DNA of 35,503 nt, taken from assembly GCA_017509065.1 (NCBI GenBank), contig JAFWQM010000165.1, positions 1 to 35,503 on the forward strand. The letters run 5' to 3'. Below, one piece after another: positions 15,375 to 24,004 of the stretch. The translations under genes and the position numbers were made by a program. The stretch is from Clostridia bacterium (lineage in GTDB: Bacteria; Bacillota_A; Clostridia; Christensenellales; Aristaeellaceae). Every line of letters starts with the position of its first letter. Position 1 is the stretch's first letter. The notes beneath the pieces were generated by a model, which saw only the letters and a list, made by a program, of their open reading frames with translations, was not told where the DNA came from and did no database searches.

Positions 15375-18341
15375 TTACTCCAGCCCAAACTCCACCCGTT
15401 TATTGTGAAGTTCCTTGTTGATATCCTTGACCGCCTTTTCCAGCGCGTCCCGGACGTTTTCGTTGTTGATGACCACGCGGTTCCAGGCGTTGATGATGTG
15501 GCGTCCGGTGAAGTAGCCGCCGGGGACGATCATCTGTTCCTCCGCCGCGTCCATCTGCGCGCGGATGACGCGCTCATGCCGGGCGTCCCAGGGCAGGGAA
15601 TAGAAAGCGTTCACATTGGCAGTGTTCCAGCGCGCGCCCATGCCAAGGATGGCTTCCAGCTCGCGCCCATACCGGGTCTGGGTTTCCTCGCTGCCCCACC
15701 ATTTCAGGAATTTCCAGGCCGCTTCCTTCTTTTCGCTCTGGGACAGGATGATGTCCGCCGTGGCCGCCGTGGTGCCGACGGTGTGCTTCACCGTGCCGTC
15801 CGCCTGCCGCGTGCCGGGCACCGGGGCGATGCTCCAGCGGCCGTACAGCTCCGGCGCGGAGGTCATGAGCTGCATATAGGTGGTAAAGTTTCCGATGCCG
15901 ATGGGCATGGTGCCGGTGCGGATGCGGGTGAAGAAGTTGCTCTCCGCGTCGATCTCATAATTGGCGTACATGTCCGTCCAGGCCTTGAACGCCTTGTAGG
16001 CTTCCGGCGAATCCAGGCCGGAGGCTTCGCCTTCTCCCCGGTAATACGCCCCGCCCATCTGCAAAAGCAGCATGGTAAAGCCGCGCAGCGCGCCGGGAGA
16101 ATTGCTGGAAACGGAAGTATCCACGGGCAGGGAAAAGCTCATGTTGTTTTCGTACAGCCTGGGCAGCACCTTCTGGTACAGGTCCTCCCAGGTTTCCGGC
16201 AGTTCCACGCCCAGCTCGGCCAGCACGTCCCTGCGGTAGATCATGCAGGTAAAGTCCATGGTTTCGGGCAGCGCGTACACTCCGCCGTTGTACTGGAAGG
16301 GCACCAGGCTGCTGGGATAGAAATTCTGAACAATTTCCTCGAAACCGGGGAATTGGCTCAGGTCACACACGGCCTCGCGGAAAGCGAATTCGTTCGGCAG
16401 GTTGTATTCCACGGAGAGCGCCACGTCCGGGGCGGTGCCGCTGGCGACGGAGAGCATGATGGTGTTCACCGAGCCGGTGGAAAGCTGGCCCGTGGGCAGC
16501 ACGTGCAGGTTGATGACGATGCCGGTTTTCGGCGTGAATTCCTCGTCGGCCAGTTCCTTTAATATCTCGCCCCATTCGGTGCCGCGCGCGATCCACACGT
16601 TCAGCACGGTGGTTTCCTTCATGCTGCTGTCGCTGGCGTCCACGATCAGGCCCACGCTGTCATAGTCCTTGGTGAAGGAGGCCAGAAAGTTTTCACCCGT
16701 CACCGCCATGCGCTGGAGGAAGTTGGAGGTGGCGATTTCCATGCTCACGTCCGGGCTGGACAGCATCAGATAATCCATCGCCATGGGGCATTTTTCGATG
16801 GTGGAAATGTAGGTGCCCAGGTTGGTCTGGGCGTTGTCCAGGTCGCTCAATGCCTTGGGAATCCTGTCCACGTCCTCGGAAAAGAAATGAAGCTGGTCGA
16901 TGATCTGCCGGAAGTTGTTCTCCATGGAGGTGGTTTCGCTGGAAATGGAGGCCAGCAGGTCGGCGCTCTCCTGGAGCCGCCCGGCCAGGTAGGTCAGCTG
17001 GCCGCTCAATTCCGGCATGGTGCGGTACAGGTCGTATTCGTAGTTGTAGTCCGGCTCGGTGCCGGTGATCTTCACGATCTCCCGCTGCACCCGGCCAAGA
17101 TACGTGGTGTCCTTTTCCGTGCGGCGCATGATCTCACCGATAGGCCCGAGCTTCACCGTGGCGGTCAGGTAATGCTTTCCCTGTTCCAGATAGAAGGAAT
17201 AGGGCGTGCCGTCGGGCTGGCGGAGCGTGTCGCCGTACCAGGTGGAGCTGTAGGGGAAGGAATACAGCTTCATTTCCTCAAAGGGGATTTCGCCGTCGAT
17301 GCGGAACTCCCGGAAGGAGGGCATGCCGGGGTCGGTGCTCTGCAATACTTTCAGGTGCAGGGCGTACAGCCCGCTTTCGGGCACGTCGATTTCCCAGGTG
17401 ACGGCGGCGTTTCCGAGGCGCCAGCGGTAGCCGCCCACGATGTTCAGCACCCGGTTCGCCCCGGACTTGGGCTCGGTCAGCGGGTCGGCGTCGGACTCAC
17501 GGCGGATCACGTTCTCGCTGCGCCACGCGCTGTCCTCGGCCTGCAATTTGATAACGGTATCGGCGGACACGTTTTTGTATCCAGCGGCCTGCCATTCGGC
17601 CAACTTTTCCTGATAGGCAGGATATTCAATGGGAGAAATGAAGGCAATGTTTCCCAAGACCACTGGCTGGTCGACGTATTCCAGCTTGATTTCGTGCTCG
17701 CCCGCGGACAGATAGAACTGCAGCGGGTCAACGTAGATCGCCTGCTGATCGACCGCCCGCACGGTCTGCCACACCCGCTTTTCGATCATGTGCGGCCAGA
17801 CCTCGTCGTTGATGGCGTTGAGGCGCATTTTGCCGTTTGGCTGTATTTCTTCTTCAAACGCGCGGTAGAAGCACAGGTTGTTGGCTTCGTCGAAGGGCGT
17901 TTCACCGTCGATGGTGATTTTCCGCTGCGCCTTGATTTCGTTGCCGCCCAGGGCCAGATAGGAAACCTTCAGTTCGTACAGGCCGGGCTGCGCCACGTTG
18001 ATTCTCCATACGGCGGCGCATTCGTTGTCCCCGGACACCAGCACATATTCCGGGGTTTCGTTTTCGCCGGAGTACAAGCCTGGATAGCTGTCGAAGCCGG
18101 TTTCCAGAACGATATCGCCGCTCAGCGCCGCGTCCTGCGGCAGTAGCGGGATTTCAGCGCCTTGCGGCGCGGGCTTGTAAATATCTGGCTGCTGCGCCCA
18201 TTCTTCCCGCAGGTCGCCGTATTCGATGGCGTTTTCCACCGACAGGGCATACAAATCAGCCCAGCCCGCGCTTTCCGCACAGGCCCGGCACGCCGCCGTC
18301 AGGCAGAACACCAGCAGGATGATTGTGGCAAAACGCTTCAT
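15375..18341 (-). CDS. Large solute-binding protein with N-terminal carbohydrate-binding-like modules
   Basis: The 988-aa protein has a signal peptide (MKRFATIILLVFCLTAACRACA). Residues ~45-215 and ~250-400 each resemble malectin/CBM-like beta-sandwiches (GLYELKVSYLALGGNEI...TIDGETPFDE; GLYALHLKVLQ...FRIDGEIPFEE). Residues ~435-560 are helical. Residues ~575-985 are a family-1 sugar-binding protein (LNVWIARGTEWGEILKELAD, GTAPDVALSVEYNLPNEFAFR, AAWKFLKWWGSEETQTRYGRE). The protein could capture polymer or long oligomers at the surface and hand them to the permeases at 13289-15225. AAAGGAGG lies 9 nt before the ATG. At roughly twice the usual length the module set is notable; the domain names are read by eye. 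Confidence 0.85.
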   Translation of the reverse strand: MKRFATIILLVFCLTAACRACAESAGWADLYALSVENAIEYGDLREEWAQQPDIYKPAPQGAEIPLLPQDAALSGDIVLETGFDSYPGLYSGENETPEYVLVSGDNECAAVWRINVAQPGLYELKVSYLALGGNEIKAQRKITIDGETPFDEANNLCFYRAFEEEIQPNGKMRLNAINDEVWPHMIEKRVWQTVRAVDQQAIYVDPLQFYLSAGEHEIKLEYVDQPVVLGNIAFISPIEYPAYQEKLAEWQAAGYKNVSADTVIKLQAEDSAWRSENVIRRESDADPLTEPKSGANRVLNIVGGYRWRLGNAAVTWEIDVPESGLYALHLKVLQSTDPGMPSFREFRIDGEIPFEEMKLYSFPYSSTWYGDTLRQPDGTPYSFYLEQGKHYLTATVKLGPIGEIMRRTEKDTTYLGRVQREIVKITGTEPDYNYEYDLYRTMPELSGQLTYLAGRLQESADLLASISSETTSMENNFRQIIDQLHFFSEDVDRIPKALSDLDNAQTNLGTYISTIEKCPMAMDYLMLSSPDVSMEIATSNFLQRMAVTGENFLASFTKDYDSVGLIVDASDSSMKETTVLNVWIARGTEWGEILKELADEEFTPKTGIVINLHVLPTGQLSTGSVNTIMLSVASGTAPDVALSVEYNLPNEFAFREAVCDLSQFPGFEEIVQNFYPSSLVPFQYNGGVYALPETMDFTCMIYRRDVLAELGVELPETWEDLYQKVLPRLYENNMSFSLPVDTSVSSNSPGALRGFTMLLLQMGGAYYRGEGEASGLDSPEAYKAFKAWTDMYANYEIDAESNFFTRIRTGTMPIGIGNFTTYMQLMTSAPELYGRWSIAPVPGTRQADGTVKHTVGTTAATADIILSQSEKKEAAWKFLKWWGSEETQTRYGRELEAILGMGARWNTANVNAFYSLPWDARHERVIRAQMDAAEEQMIVPGGYFTGRHIINAWNRVVINNENVRDALEKAVKDINKELHNKRVEFGLE

Positions 18342-18360
18342 GGAGTATGGCCTCCTTTAG

Positions 18361-18472
18361 GGATGAGGGATTAGGGATTAGGCAATAGGGAAGGGACAGC
18401 GGCTATACAGCAGGAAGCAAAGTGTTCAGCATTACAAAACTAATCCCTAATCCCTATTCCCTCGTCCCTCTA
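18361..18472. repeat. Heptad inverted-arm element E7 (GGGATTA version)
   Basis: Left arm GGATGAGGGATTAGGGATTA and right arm TAATCCCTAATCCCTATT plus CCCTCGTCCCTC. The 7-mer is GGGATTA rather than GAGTTAG, yet the core end GTGTTCAGCATTACAAAACT resembles the core of E3. It separates the GH43 stop from the ribosome binding site of the large binding protein. Confidence 0.85.
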
Positions 18473-18475
18473 ATC

Positions 18476-19939
18476 TTAAAGATTCGTGATTTTGACGTAC
18501 TTCACATCCGCCCATCCGCCCCACCGTCCCAAGGTGTTGAGGGTGAAAATACCGGGGCGGGCGCTGGTCCAGCCGCCGCAGGTCATGGGGTATTCCCCGC
18601 CCAGGGGCCGCATGGACTGCTGGCCTTCGCCGTAGTAAAAGCTCACGTTGCCGCGCCGCACGCGCATCCGAAGCAGGATTTCCGCATAAGGCCACATCAC
18701 TTCGGAGATGGCTGTTTCCGTCACCTGCTCAGGCACCCAGCGGCTGATCTCATTCACCATGCCCATTTTCAGGCTCACCCGGCCCTGGCCCAGGGAGATA
18801 TAGTAATAAGTATATCCCATTACACCGATGCCGGAGATGTCGCCGTCCTGCGCGTGGGTCCAGAACACAGCGTCCATGTCAAAGTCGTGGCTCTGCATCA
18901 GTTGGCTGAGGAAATTCCCCGCCTCGAACAGGCTCCTTGCCGGCGCCGCATGGAGGCGCAGGCCGGGATTCAGTTCGGTGTACCAGCCCTTGTTCGGGTT
19001 CGCCTGCCACTGCCATTGGAGGCCGATGCCGTTCTGAAAATCGTCGGACGTCGGTATTTCCCCGCCGAACGGTGGCAGGTCGATCGTTCCGCCCGGCACC
19101 GGCGACCCTTTTTTTCCCATCACCGGCCAGCCGTCCGACCAGTCGATGGGCTGCAAATGCACCACCCGGCCGTAGGCGTCCATGTCCTGGAAGTGGATGA
19201 ACCAGTCCTTGCCTTTTCCGTCCTCCACCCAGCCGCCCTGGTGCGGGCCGTTTACGGGCGTGCTGCCCTGGCTCAGCACCACGCGGCGCTCATACGGCCC
19301 ATAGATGTTATCCGCGCACAGCGCCAGCTGATAGCCCGGCTTCACGCTGCCCGCGGGACAGAGGATCCAGTACTTCCCTTCGCGCTTGTAAATCTTCGGG
19401 CCTTCCACGGTGATGTCCCCGTGTTCATTGCCGTCGTAGATCATGCGGCCCTTATCCACCACGGTCAGGCCGTCAGCGCTCATTTTGTGCAGGTAGAGCA
19501 CGTTGTTGATGCCCGCGCGGCTGGCTGCGAAGGCGTGCACCAGCCAGGCCCTGCCGTCGTCGTCGAACAGGGGGCAGGGGTCGATCCAGCCGGTCACGTC
19601 CTTGACGTAGCGGCATTCCCACTCCCCCGCGGGGTCTTTGGCGGTGAACGCAAAAAGCCCCTCGTCCGGCATACAGGCGTACACGTAAAACGTGCCGTTG
19701 TGGTAGCGCAGGCTGGGGGCCCAGATGCCGCGCTTGTGCGCGGGCTTGTCATATTGGGGGAAGGGCAGGCGGCGGGCGGCATAACCGATCAGTTCCCAGT
19801 GAACCAGGTCACGGGAATGCAGCACCGGGACGCCGGGCACATACGTGAACGACGAGGAGATCATGTAGAAGTCATCGCCGACCCGGATCACGTCCGGGTC
19901 CGCGTAATCGCCCAGGAGAATGGGGTTGGTATACCGCAT
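18476..19939 (-). CDS. GH43-family glycoside hydrolase
   Basis: The 487-aa enzyme has no signal peptide. The five-bladed beta-propeller has the expected catalytic set: general base Asp14 in DYADPD, pKa-tuning Asp120 in GWIDPCPLF, and acid Glu179 in VEGPKIY. Residues ~300-487 form a C-terminal beta-sandwich as in xylosidase-type GH43 enzymes. Activity could be beta-xylosidase, alpha-arabinofuranosidase or exo-galactanase; in a pectin locus, trimming arabinan or galactan side chains is plausible. The ATG at 19939 is chosen because GAGGAG lies 9 nt upstream; the open frame extends to a GTG at 19993 without a good site. It is the first gene of the locus, behind a promoter at 20012-20040. Confidence 0.88.
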   Translation of the reverse strand: MRYTNPILLGDYADPDVIRVGDDFYMISSSFTYVPGVPVLHSRDLVHWELIGYAARRLPFPQYDKPAHKRGIWAPSLRYHNGTFYVYACMPDEGLFAFTAKDPAGEWECRYVKDVTGWIDPCPLFDDDGRAWLVHAFAASRAGINNVLYLHKMSADGLTVVDKGRMIYDGNEHGDITVEGPKIYKREGKYWILCPAGSVKPGYQLALCADNIYGPYERRVVLSQGSTPVNGPHQGGWVEDGKGKDWFIHFQDMDAYGRVVHLQPIDWSDGWPVMGKKGSPVPGGTIDLPPFGGEIPTSDDFQNGIGLQWQWQANPNKGWYTELNPGLRLHAAPARSLFEAGNFLSQLMQSHDFDMDAVFWTHAQDGDISGIGVMGYTYYYISLGQGRVSLKMGMVNEISRWVPEQVTETAISEVMWPYAEILLRMRVRRGNVSFYYGEGQQSMRPLGGEYPMTCGGWTSARPGIFTLNTLGRWGGWADVKYVKITNL

Positions 19940-19954
19940 CGGCCGCCACTCCTC

Positions 19955-19994
19955 TGTGGCGAAAACGGCTAACGCGCCCCGTGTTTCCGCCACA
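19955..19994 (-). promoter_or_regulatory. Leader hairpin directly upstream of the GH43 ribosome binding site
   Basis: On the minus strand TGTGGCGGAAACACGG pairs with CCGTTTTCGCCACA, giving about 13-14 paired bases with small bulges. The hairpin ends at the first base of the GAGGAG ribosome binding site (19949-19954). It could influence translation or mRNA stability of the operon. Confidence 0.5.
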
Positions 19995-20011
19995 TTTATT
20001 CCAATACATAC

Positions 20012-20040
20012 ATTCTATCACATGATTTTCCTTTTTGCAA
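20012..20040 (-). promoter_or_regulatory. Sigma-A-type promoter for the pectin operon
   Basis: On the minus strand TTGCAA, a 17-bp spacer and TAGAAT. The predicted start point falls near 20005, leaving a leader of about 65 nt before the GH43 ATG. Called from sequence match alone. Confidence 0.55.
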
Positions 20041-20140
20041 TAGGCTAAAATGTATAATATGGTCAAACTGAAAAAATACTTTAACCAATTTTTACATTTC
20101 AGCAAAAAGGCTTTGATTCCGGGACACTTCATCTGAACGC

Positions 20141-20171
20141 AAAAAAACCGCGCCGTCGCGAAACGGCGCGG
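20141..20171 (-). terminator. Intrinsic terminator of the MMPL operon
   Basis: On the minus strand CCGCGCCGT, a 6-nt loop and ACGGCGCGG followed by seven T. It lies just past the stop at 20184 and insulates the downstream pectin operon promoter. Confidence 0.9.
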
Positions 20172-20183
20172 GAGGAATCTGTT

Positions 20184-21731
20184 TTACTGTAAATCCGTGC
20201 GGATGATGTATACGGTCACGGCTTGCATTCCGTCGGGGCGCAGATCGTAGCCGCCGTTCTGCGCCTGATCCCGGGTCTGTTCGTACATGTCCAGGATCCG
20301 GGTCAAATCGTTCTGCGCGTAAGGCAAGGCCATGGTGGCAAGCTCTTTTGCCGCGGTGGTTACGGCGGTCTTTACTTTGGCGGTACCGCTCTTCTGGAGC
20401 TTTTCAGCGTCTTTTTGGAGAGCTGCCGCGCTGGTATGAAGAGCTGCAGCACCGTCAGCAGCGCCGGTGACAGCGGTTTGCAGAGCGTCCGTGTTCTGGA
20501 CGGTCTGAACCACGTTGCCAACGTAAGCCTTCAAGCTATTCACAAGGCTGACCGTCTGATCCAGCCGCGCTTTCAGAGCGGCAATTTCTTCCGCGGCAGC
20601 GGCGTCCAAGCCCTGGGCTGTTTCTTCCAATACGGAAACGTAGTTATCCGCTGTCAGTTCCTGTACGGTCAAGCCCATATCAGCCAGTTGTTTCATTGCG
20701 GACTGAAGGGCAGCGGTCAGATAAGCATCTGCCTGGGCGTTCAGGGTGTCGCTGTCCGTCTGCAAGCCGGTCAGATTTCCTTGCAGCGCTTCAGCGGCGG
20801 TCTGAGCTTCTTTTACGCTGTCTGTCAAAGCACTCGCGCTTTCCGTGATTCCAGCAGCGCTGTCCTTGAGCGTCTTAGCGCTGTCATCCAGGTTGTTCAC
20901 GGTATGGAAGAAATCGTTTACAGTGCCCAGAATAATGTTGGTTTTCATGTTTTGAAGGCCCGGCTGCATAGGCAGGTCTTCCCCGTTTTTCAGGGCGGTG
21001 AGCAGGGTGGTCGCCAGGTTCGCGATGCCCCGCAGGTCAAAATCCAGCCGGGAATCGATTTCCTTGCACGCCAGGCGGATGGGATCGGCGGACATGAAGG
21101 TCATCATCCAGGAAAGGTCCGCATGATCCGCGTGGAAGGTTACGGTAAAATGATCGGGCAGTTTCAGCTCCGCGTCCACGCCCGGCGCGGCGTAGCCTAC
21201 CAGGATCCGCTGGCCCGCTTCGGCGATGATCATGGCGTTTTCCGCCTTTATATCGGTCATGCCGGAGGCGGGCAGGGGCAGCAGGGTCACTGCCAGAGCG
21301 GGTAAAGCGGCGTTTGCGCTGTAGGTAACGGTGAGCATCGCCTCGCCGGTTTTGTTTTTCAGTTCTTTGGCGGAAATCGCTTCCCCATCCAGCGTCAGGG
21401 AAACAGTCGGCAGGATGGCCGGGGCCTGATCGGAAGCGCCCTGGTAAATAATGTCGTTCCCCTTGGCCTGCCAGATCAGGGCGTCGCCGTCCCGGGTGAA
21501 GGGCTCGTTTCCGCTCATGTTCTCAATGCCGGTCAGCATGGAAGCGTCGGTGATTTCTTCCAGCCCGTCCGTGTTTTCCAGGCGGATATTGTCGGTGAGA
21601 CTCCGGATATCCCCGTCCGGCCCGGCGACGATATACACCCGCTCATGCTTGGTGATTTCCCCCAGCGCGGAAGCGCAGCAGCCAAGCGTCAGCATGGCGG
21701 CCAGCAGTATGGCAATCAGCTTTTTCATCAT
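20184..21731 (-). CDS. Secreted coiled-coil protein paired with an MMPL exporter
   Basis: The 515-aa protein has a signal peptide (MKKLIAILLAAMLTLGCCASA). Residues ~25-245 are a mixed beta region. Residues ~270-480 are long Ala/Leu-rich helices with heptad spacing (LKDSAAGITESASALTDSVKEA, LQTAVTGAADGAAALHTSAAAL), a predicted coiled coil like the extracytoplasmic helical part of YhgE/Pip-type proteins. The C-terminus (QAVTVYIIRTDLQ) is short. Two adjacent ATGs are possible; the second (21728) has better spacing to AGAAGGA. It is cotranscribed with the exporter, 18 bp downstream, and may extend or gate it. No enzymatic motif seen. Confidence 0.75.
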   Translation of the reverse strand: MMKKLIAILLAAMLTLGCCASALGEITKHERVYIVAGPDGDIRSLTDNIRLENTDGLEEITDASMLTGIENMSGNEPFTRDGDALIWQAKGNDIIYQGASDQAPAILPTVSLTLDGEAISAKELKNKTGEAMLTVTYSANAALPALAVTLLPLPASGMTDIKAENAMIIAEAGQRILVGYAAPGVDAELKLPDHFTVTFHADHADLSWMMTFMSADPIRLACKEIDSRLDFDLRGIANLATTLLTALKNGEDLPMQPGLQNMKTNIILGTVNDFFHTVNNLDDSAKTLKDSAAGITESASALTDSVKEAQTAAEALQGNLTGLQTDSDTLNAQADAYLTAALQSAMKQLADMGLTVQELTADNYVSVLEETAQGLDAAAAEEIAALKARLDQTVSLVNSLKAYVGNVVQTVQNTDALQTAVTGAADGAAALHTSAAALQKDAEKLQKSGTAKVKTAVTTAAKELATMALPYAQNDLTRILDMYEQTRDQAQNGGYDLRPDGMQAVTVYIIRTDLQ

Positions 21732-21749
21732 GATCCTTCTTTCCTTCTG

Positions 21750-23819
21750 TCAGTTTTTGACGGCTTTCATATCAAACGTGGTACGCACGATCACTTTGTC
21801 CAACAGCAGCAGCGTGGCGGGCAGCAGCAGCAACACCACCGCCACGGACAGCAGCGCGCCTCTTGCGATGAGGCGGCACATGGAAGAAATGATGGCGATG
21901 TTGGAATACAGACCCACGCCGTAGGTGGCGGCGAAGAAGCCGATGCCGCTGACAAGCACGCTCTGGGCGGAGGACTGGGTGGCCTGGCTCACGGCTTCTG
22001 TTTTGTCCATGCCCGCCAGGCGGTTCTGCTTATAGCGGGTGGTGAGCAGGATGGCATAGTCCACGGTAGCGCCCAATTGGATGGTGGAAATCAGGATGGG
22101 GCCGACGAAGGGCAGCTCCTGATTCAGATAGTAAGGAATGCACAGGTTGGCGGCGATGGCCAGTTCAATGATGGCCACCAGCAGCACAGGCAGGGTGACG
22201 GACTTCTGCACCAGCATAATAATGAAGAAAATAGCAATAATGGAAATCAGGCTGACCACGGTGAAGTCGTGATCGGTACAGGCGATCAGGTCTTTTGTGC
22301 AGGGAGCCTCGCCGATGAGCATGCCGCCCTGGTCGTACTTTTTCAGGATGCCGTTCAATGCGTCGATCTGGGCGTTCACCTCGTCGGTGGAAATGACATA
22401 GGCGGAGTTGATCAGCATGAGCTGATACCTCTCGCTTTTCACGATAGACAGCACGTCCCTGGGCACGATGGATTCCGGGATTCCCGCGCCGAGCAGGCTG
22501 TCGATCCCGATCACGTCCTTCACGCCGTCCACCTGCTTCATTTCCTCCGTCATGGCCCTTACGTCCTTCGCGGGCACGTCGGCGTCCACCAGCAGCAGGT
22601 GCGTGGTGGCCATATCAAATGTCGCGGCCAGCTTTTTATTCGAGATGATGGAGGGCAGCTCCGGGGGCATGACCTTGCTCATGTCATAGTATACATGCAC
22701 ATTCTGGTAGCCATAGAAAGCCGGAATGATCATCAGGGCCAGGATCACGCACAATGCTTTGTAATGCTTTGATACGAAGGAGCCCAGGAAATGCAGGTTG
22801 GGCAGTAAGGGCTTGTGGCTGGTTTTTTCGATAGCCCTGTCCAGCGCGCGGATTACGCAGGGCAGCAGCACCACCGTGCCCAGCACGCCCATGATGACAC
22901 CCTTGCTCATCACGATGCCCAGGTCGCGGCCCAGGGTGAAGCTCATAAAGCAGATGGAGATGAAGCCCGCCACCGTGGTGAGGCTGGAACCCAGGATGGA
23001 GGTGAAGGTCAGGTGGATGGCGTTGGCCATGGCCTCGTCCTTGTCGTCCGTCAGCGTTTTCTGCTCCTTGTAGCTGTGCCAAAGGAAAATGGAATAGTCC
23101 AGCGTAACGCCCAATTGCAGCACGGCGGCAACAGCCTTGGTGATGTAGCTGATTTCGCCGAAGAAATAATTGGTGCCCATGTTGTACAGGATGGAAATGC
23201 CGATGCAGACCAGGAAGATGAGCGGCAAAAGAAAGCTGTCCATGGTCAGCGTCAGCACCAGAGCGCACAGCGCCACGGCAATGCCCACGTAGACGGCTTC
23301 CTGGTCTTCCACCAGCTGCTTGGTATCCGTTACCACAGCGGACAGGCCGCACACAAAACATTTTTCCCCCGCAACGGCCCGCACCTGCTGAATGGCTTCC
23401 ATGGTTTCCTCGGCGGAGGAGCCCTCGTCAAAGAATACGGCGGACAGCATGCAGTCGCCCCGCTGGAACAGTTCCCGGTAATTCTGCGGAATGATCTCCA
23501 GGGGCAGCGCGCCTTTGGTGATGGAAGCGTAGCCGATCACGGAATCCACATGGGGAATAACCTTAATGGCGTTTTCCATTTCCTCCTGCTCACGCATGTT
23601 CATGCCCTCCGTGACCAGCAGGGAAAAAGCGCCTTTCCCGAAATCCTGCAATAAGATCTCCTGGCCCCGCACCGTTTCCAGGTCCTGAGGCAGATAATAC
23701 AGCAGGTCATACTTGGTTTTGGTAGCGGCCATCCCCAATACAGAGGGGACCATCAGGAGCAGGCAGATCAGAATAACCAGCCCCCGATGCCGCACCAGCC
23801 ATTTGGCAAAGTCTTTCAC
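21750..23819 (-). CDS. MMPL/RND-superfamily transporter
   Basis: The 689-aa protein shows the two-fold RND architecture: a membrane helix, an external domain (~40-170), a bundle of five helices, then the same again. The two helices that carry the proton relay have the expected Asp-Tyr pairs: GVTLDYSIF (Asp241-Tyr242) and GATVDYAIL (Asp587-Tyr588). It likely exports a lipid or hydrophobic compound, or a toxic molecule. GTG start with GGGAGG 7 nt upstream. It is followed by a secreted coiled-coil protein and faces a TetR regulator across a shared promoter, so substrate-induced expression is likely. Substrate unknown. Confidence 0.9.
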   Translation of the reverse strand: MKDFAKWLVRHRGLVILICLLLMVPSVLGMAATKTKYDLLYYLPQDLETVRGQEILLQDFGKGAFSLLVTEGMNMREQEEMENAIKVIPHVDSVIGYASITKGALPLEIIPQNYRELFQRGDCMLSAVFFDEGSSAEETMEAIQQVRAVAGEKCFVCGLSAVVTDTKQLVEDQEAVYVGIAVALCALVLTLTMDSFLLPLIFLVCIGISILYNMGTNYFFGEISYITKAVAAVLQLGVTLDYSIFLWHSYKEQKTLTDDKDEAMANAIHLTFTSILGSSLTTVAGFISICFMSFTLGRDLGIVMSKGVIMGVLGTVVLLPCVIRALDRAIEKTSHKPLLPNLHFLGSFVSKHYKALCVILALMIIPAFYGYQNVHVYYDMSKVMPPELPSIISNKKLAATFDMATTHLLLVDADVPAKDVRAMTEEMKQVDGVKDVIGIDSLLGAGIPESIVPRDVLSIVKSERYQLMLINSAYVISTDEVNAQIDALNGILKKYDQGGMLIGEAPCTKDLIACTDHDFTVVSLISIIAIFFIIMLVQKSVTLPVLLVAIIELAIAANLCIPYYLNQELPFVGPILISTIQLGATVDYAILLTTRYKQNRLAGMDKTEAVSQATQSSAQSVLVSGIGFFAATYGVGLYSNIAIISSMCRLIARGALLSVAVVLLLLPATLLLLDKVIVRTTFDMKAVKN

Positions 23820-23852
23820 AAGGATTCCTCCCTTAATTTACAGAACATTGTG

Positions 23853-23881
23853 TTGACTTTCTCAACGTCAAGTATTATAAT
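23853..23881 (+). promoter_or_regulatory. Promoter for the TetR regulator gene
   Basis: TTGACT, a 17-bp spacer and TATAAT. Its start point near 23888 lies about 10 bp before the operator, so a bound repressor would block its own transcription. Confidence 0.75.
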
Positions 23882-23902
23882 ATCTCTCGTGACGAAAATC
23901 AA
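23874..23902 (-). promoter_or_regulatory. Promoter for the MMPL exporter operon
   Basis: On the minus strand TTGATT, a 17-bp spacer and TATAAT. The -10 overlaps the -10 of the plus-strand promoter within the palindromic TATTATAATA, and the -35 overlaps the left operator arm by several bases. Confidence 0.65.
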
Positions 23903-23922
23903 TAGTCAAATTGATTATTGAT
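23898..23922. promoter_or_regulatory. Palindromic operator, probable TetR-family binding site
   Basis: ATCAATAGTCA - aat - TGATTATTGAT: two 11-bp arms with one mismatch around a 3-bp centre, 25 bp in all, a normal size for TetR operators. A second shorter palindrome, GTTGA-5-TCAAC, lies at 23852-23866 over the -35 of the plus-strand promoter. Confidence 0.75.
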
Positions 23923-24004
23923 CGTCCGATTAACAGCATTTTACATGAAACACGATGGAAATTCAACAGATAAGTCTCGTATTGTTGAGAAAGAAGGCAG
24001 AACC

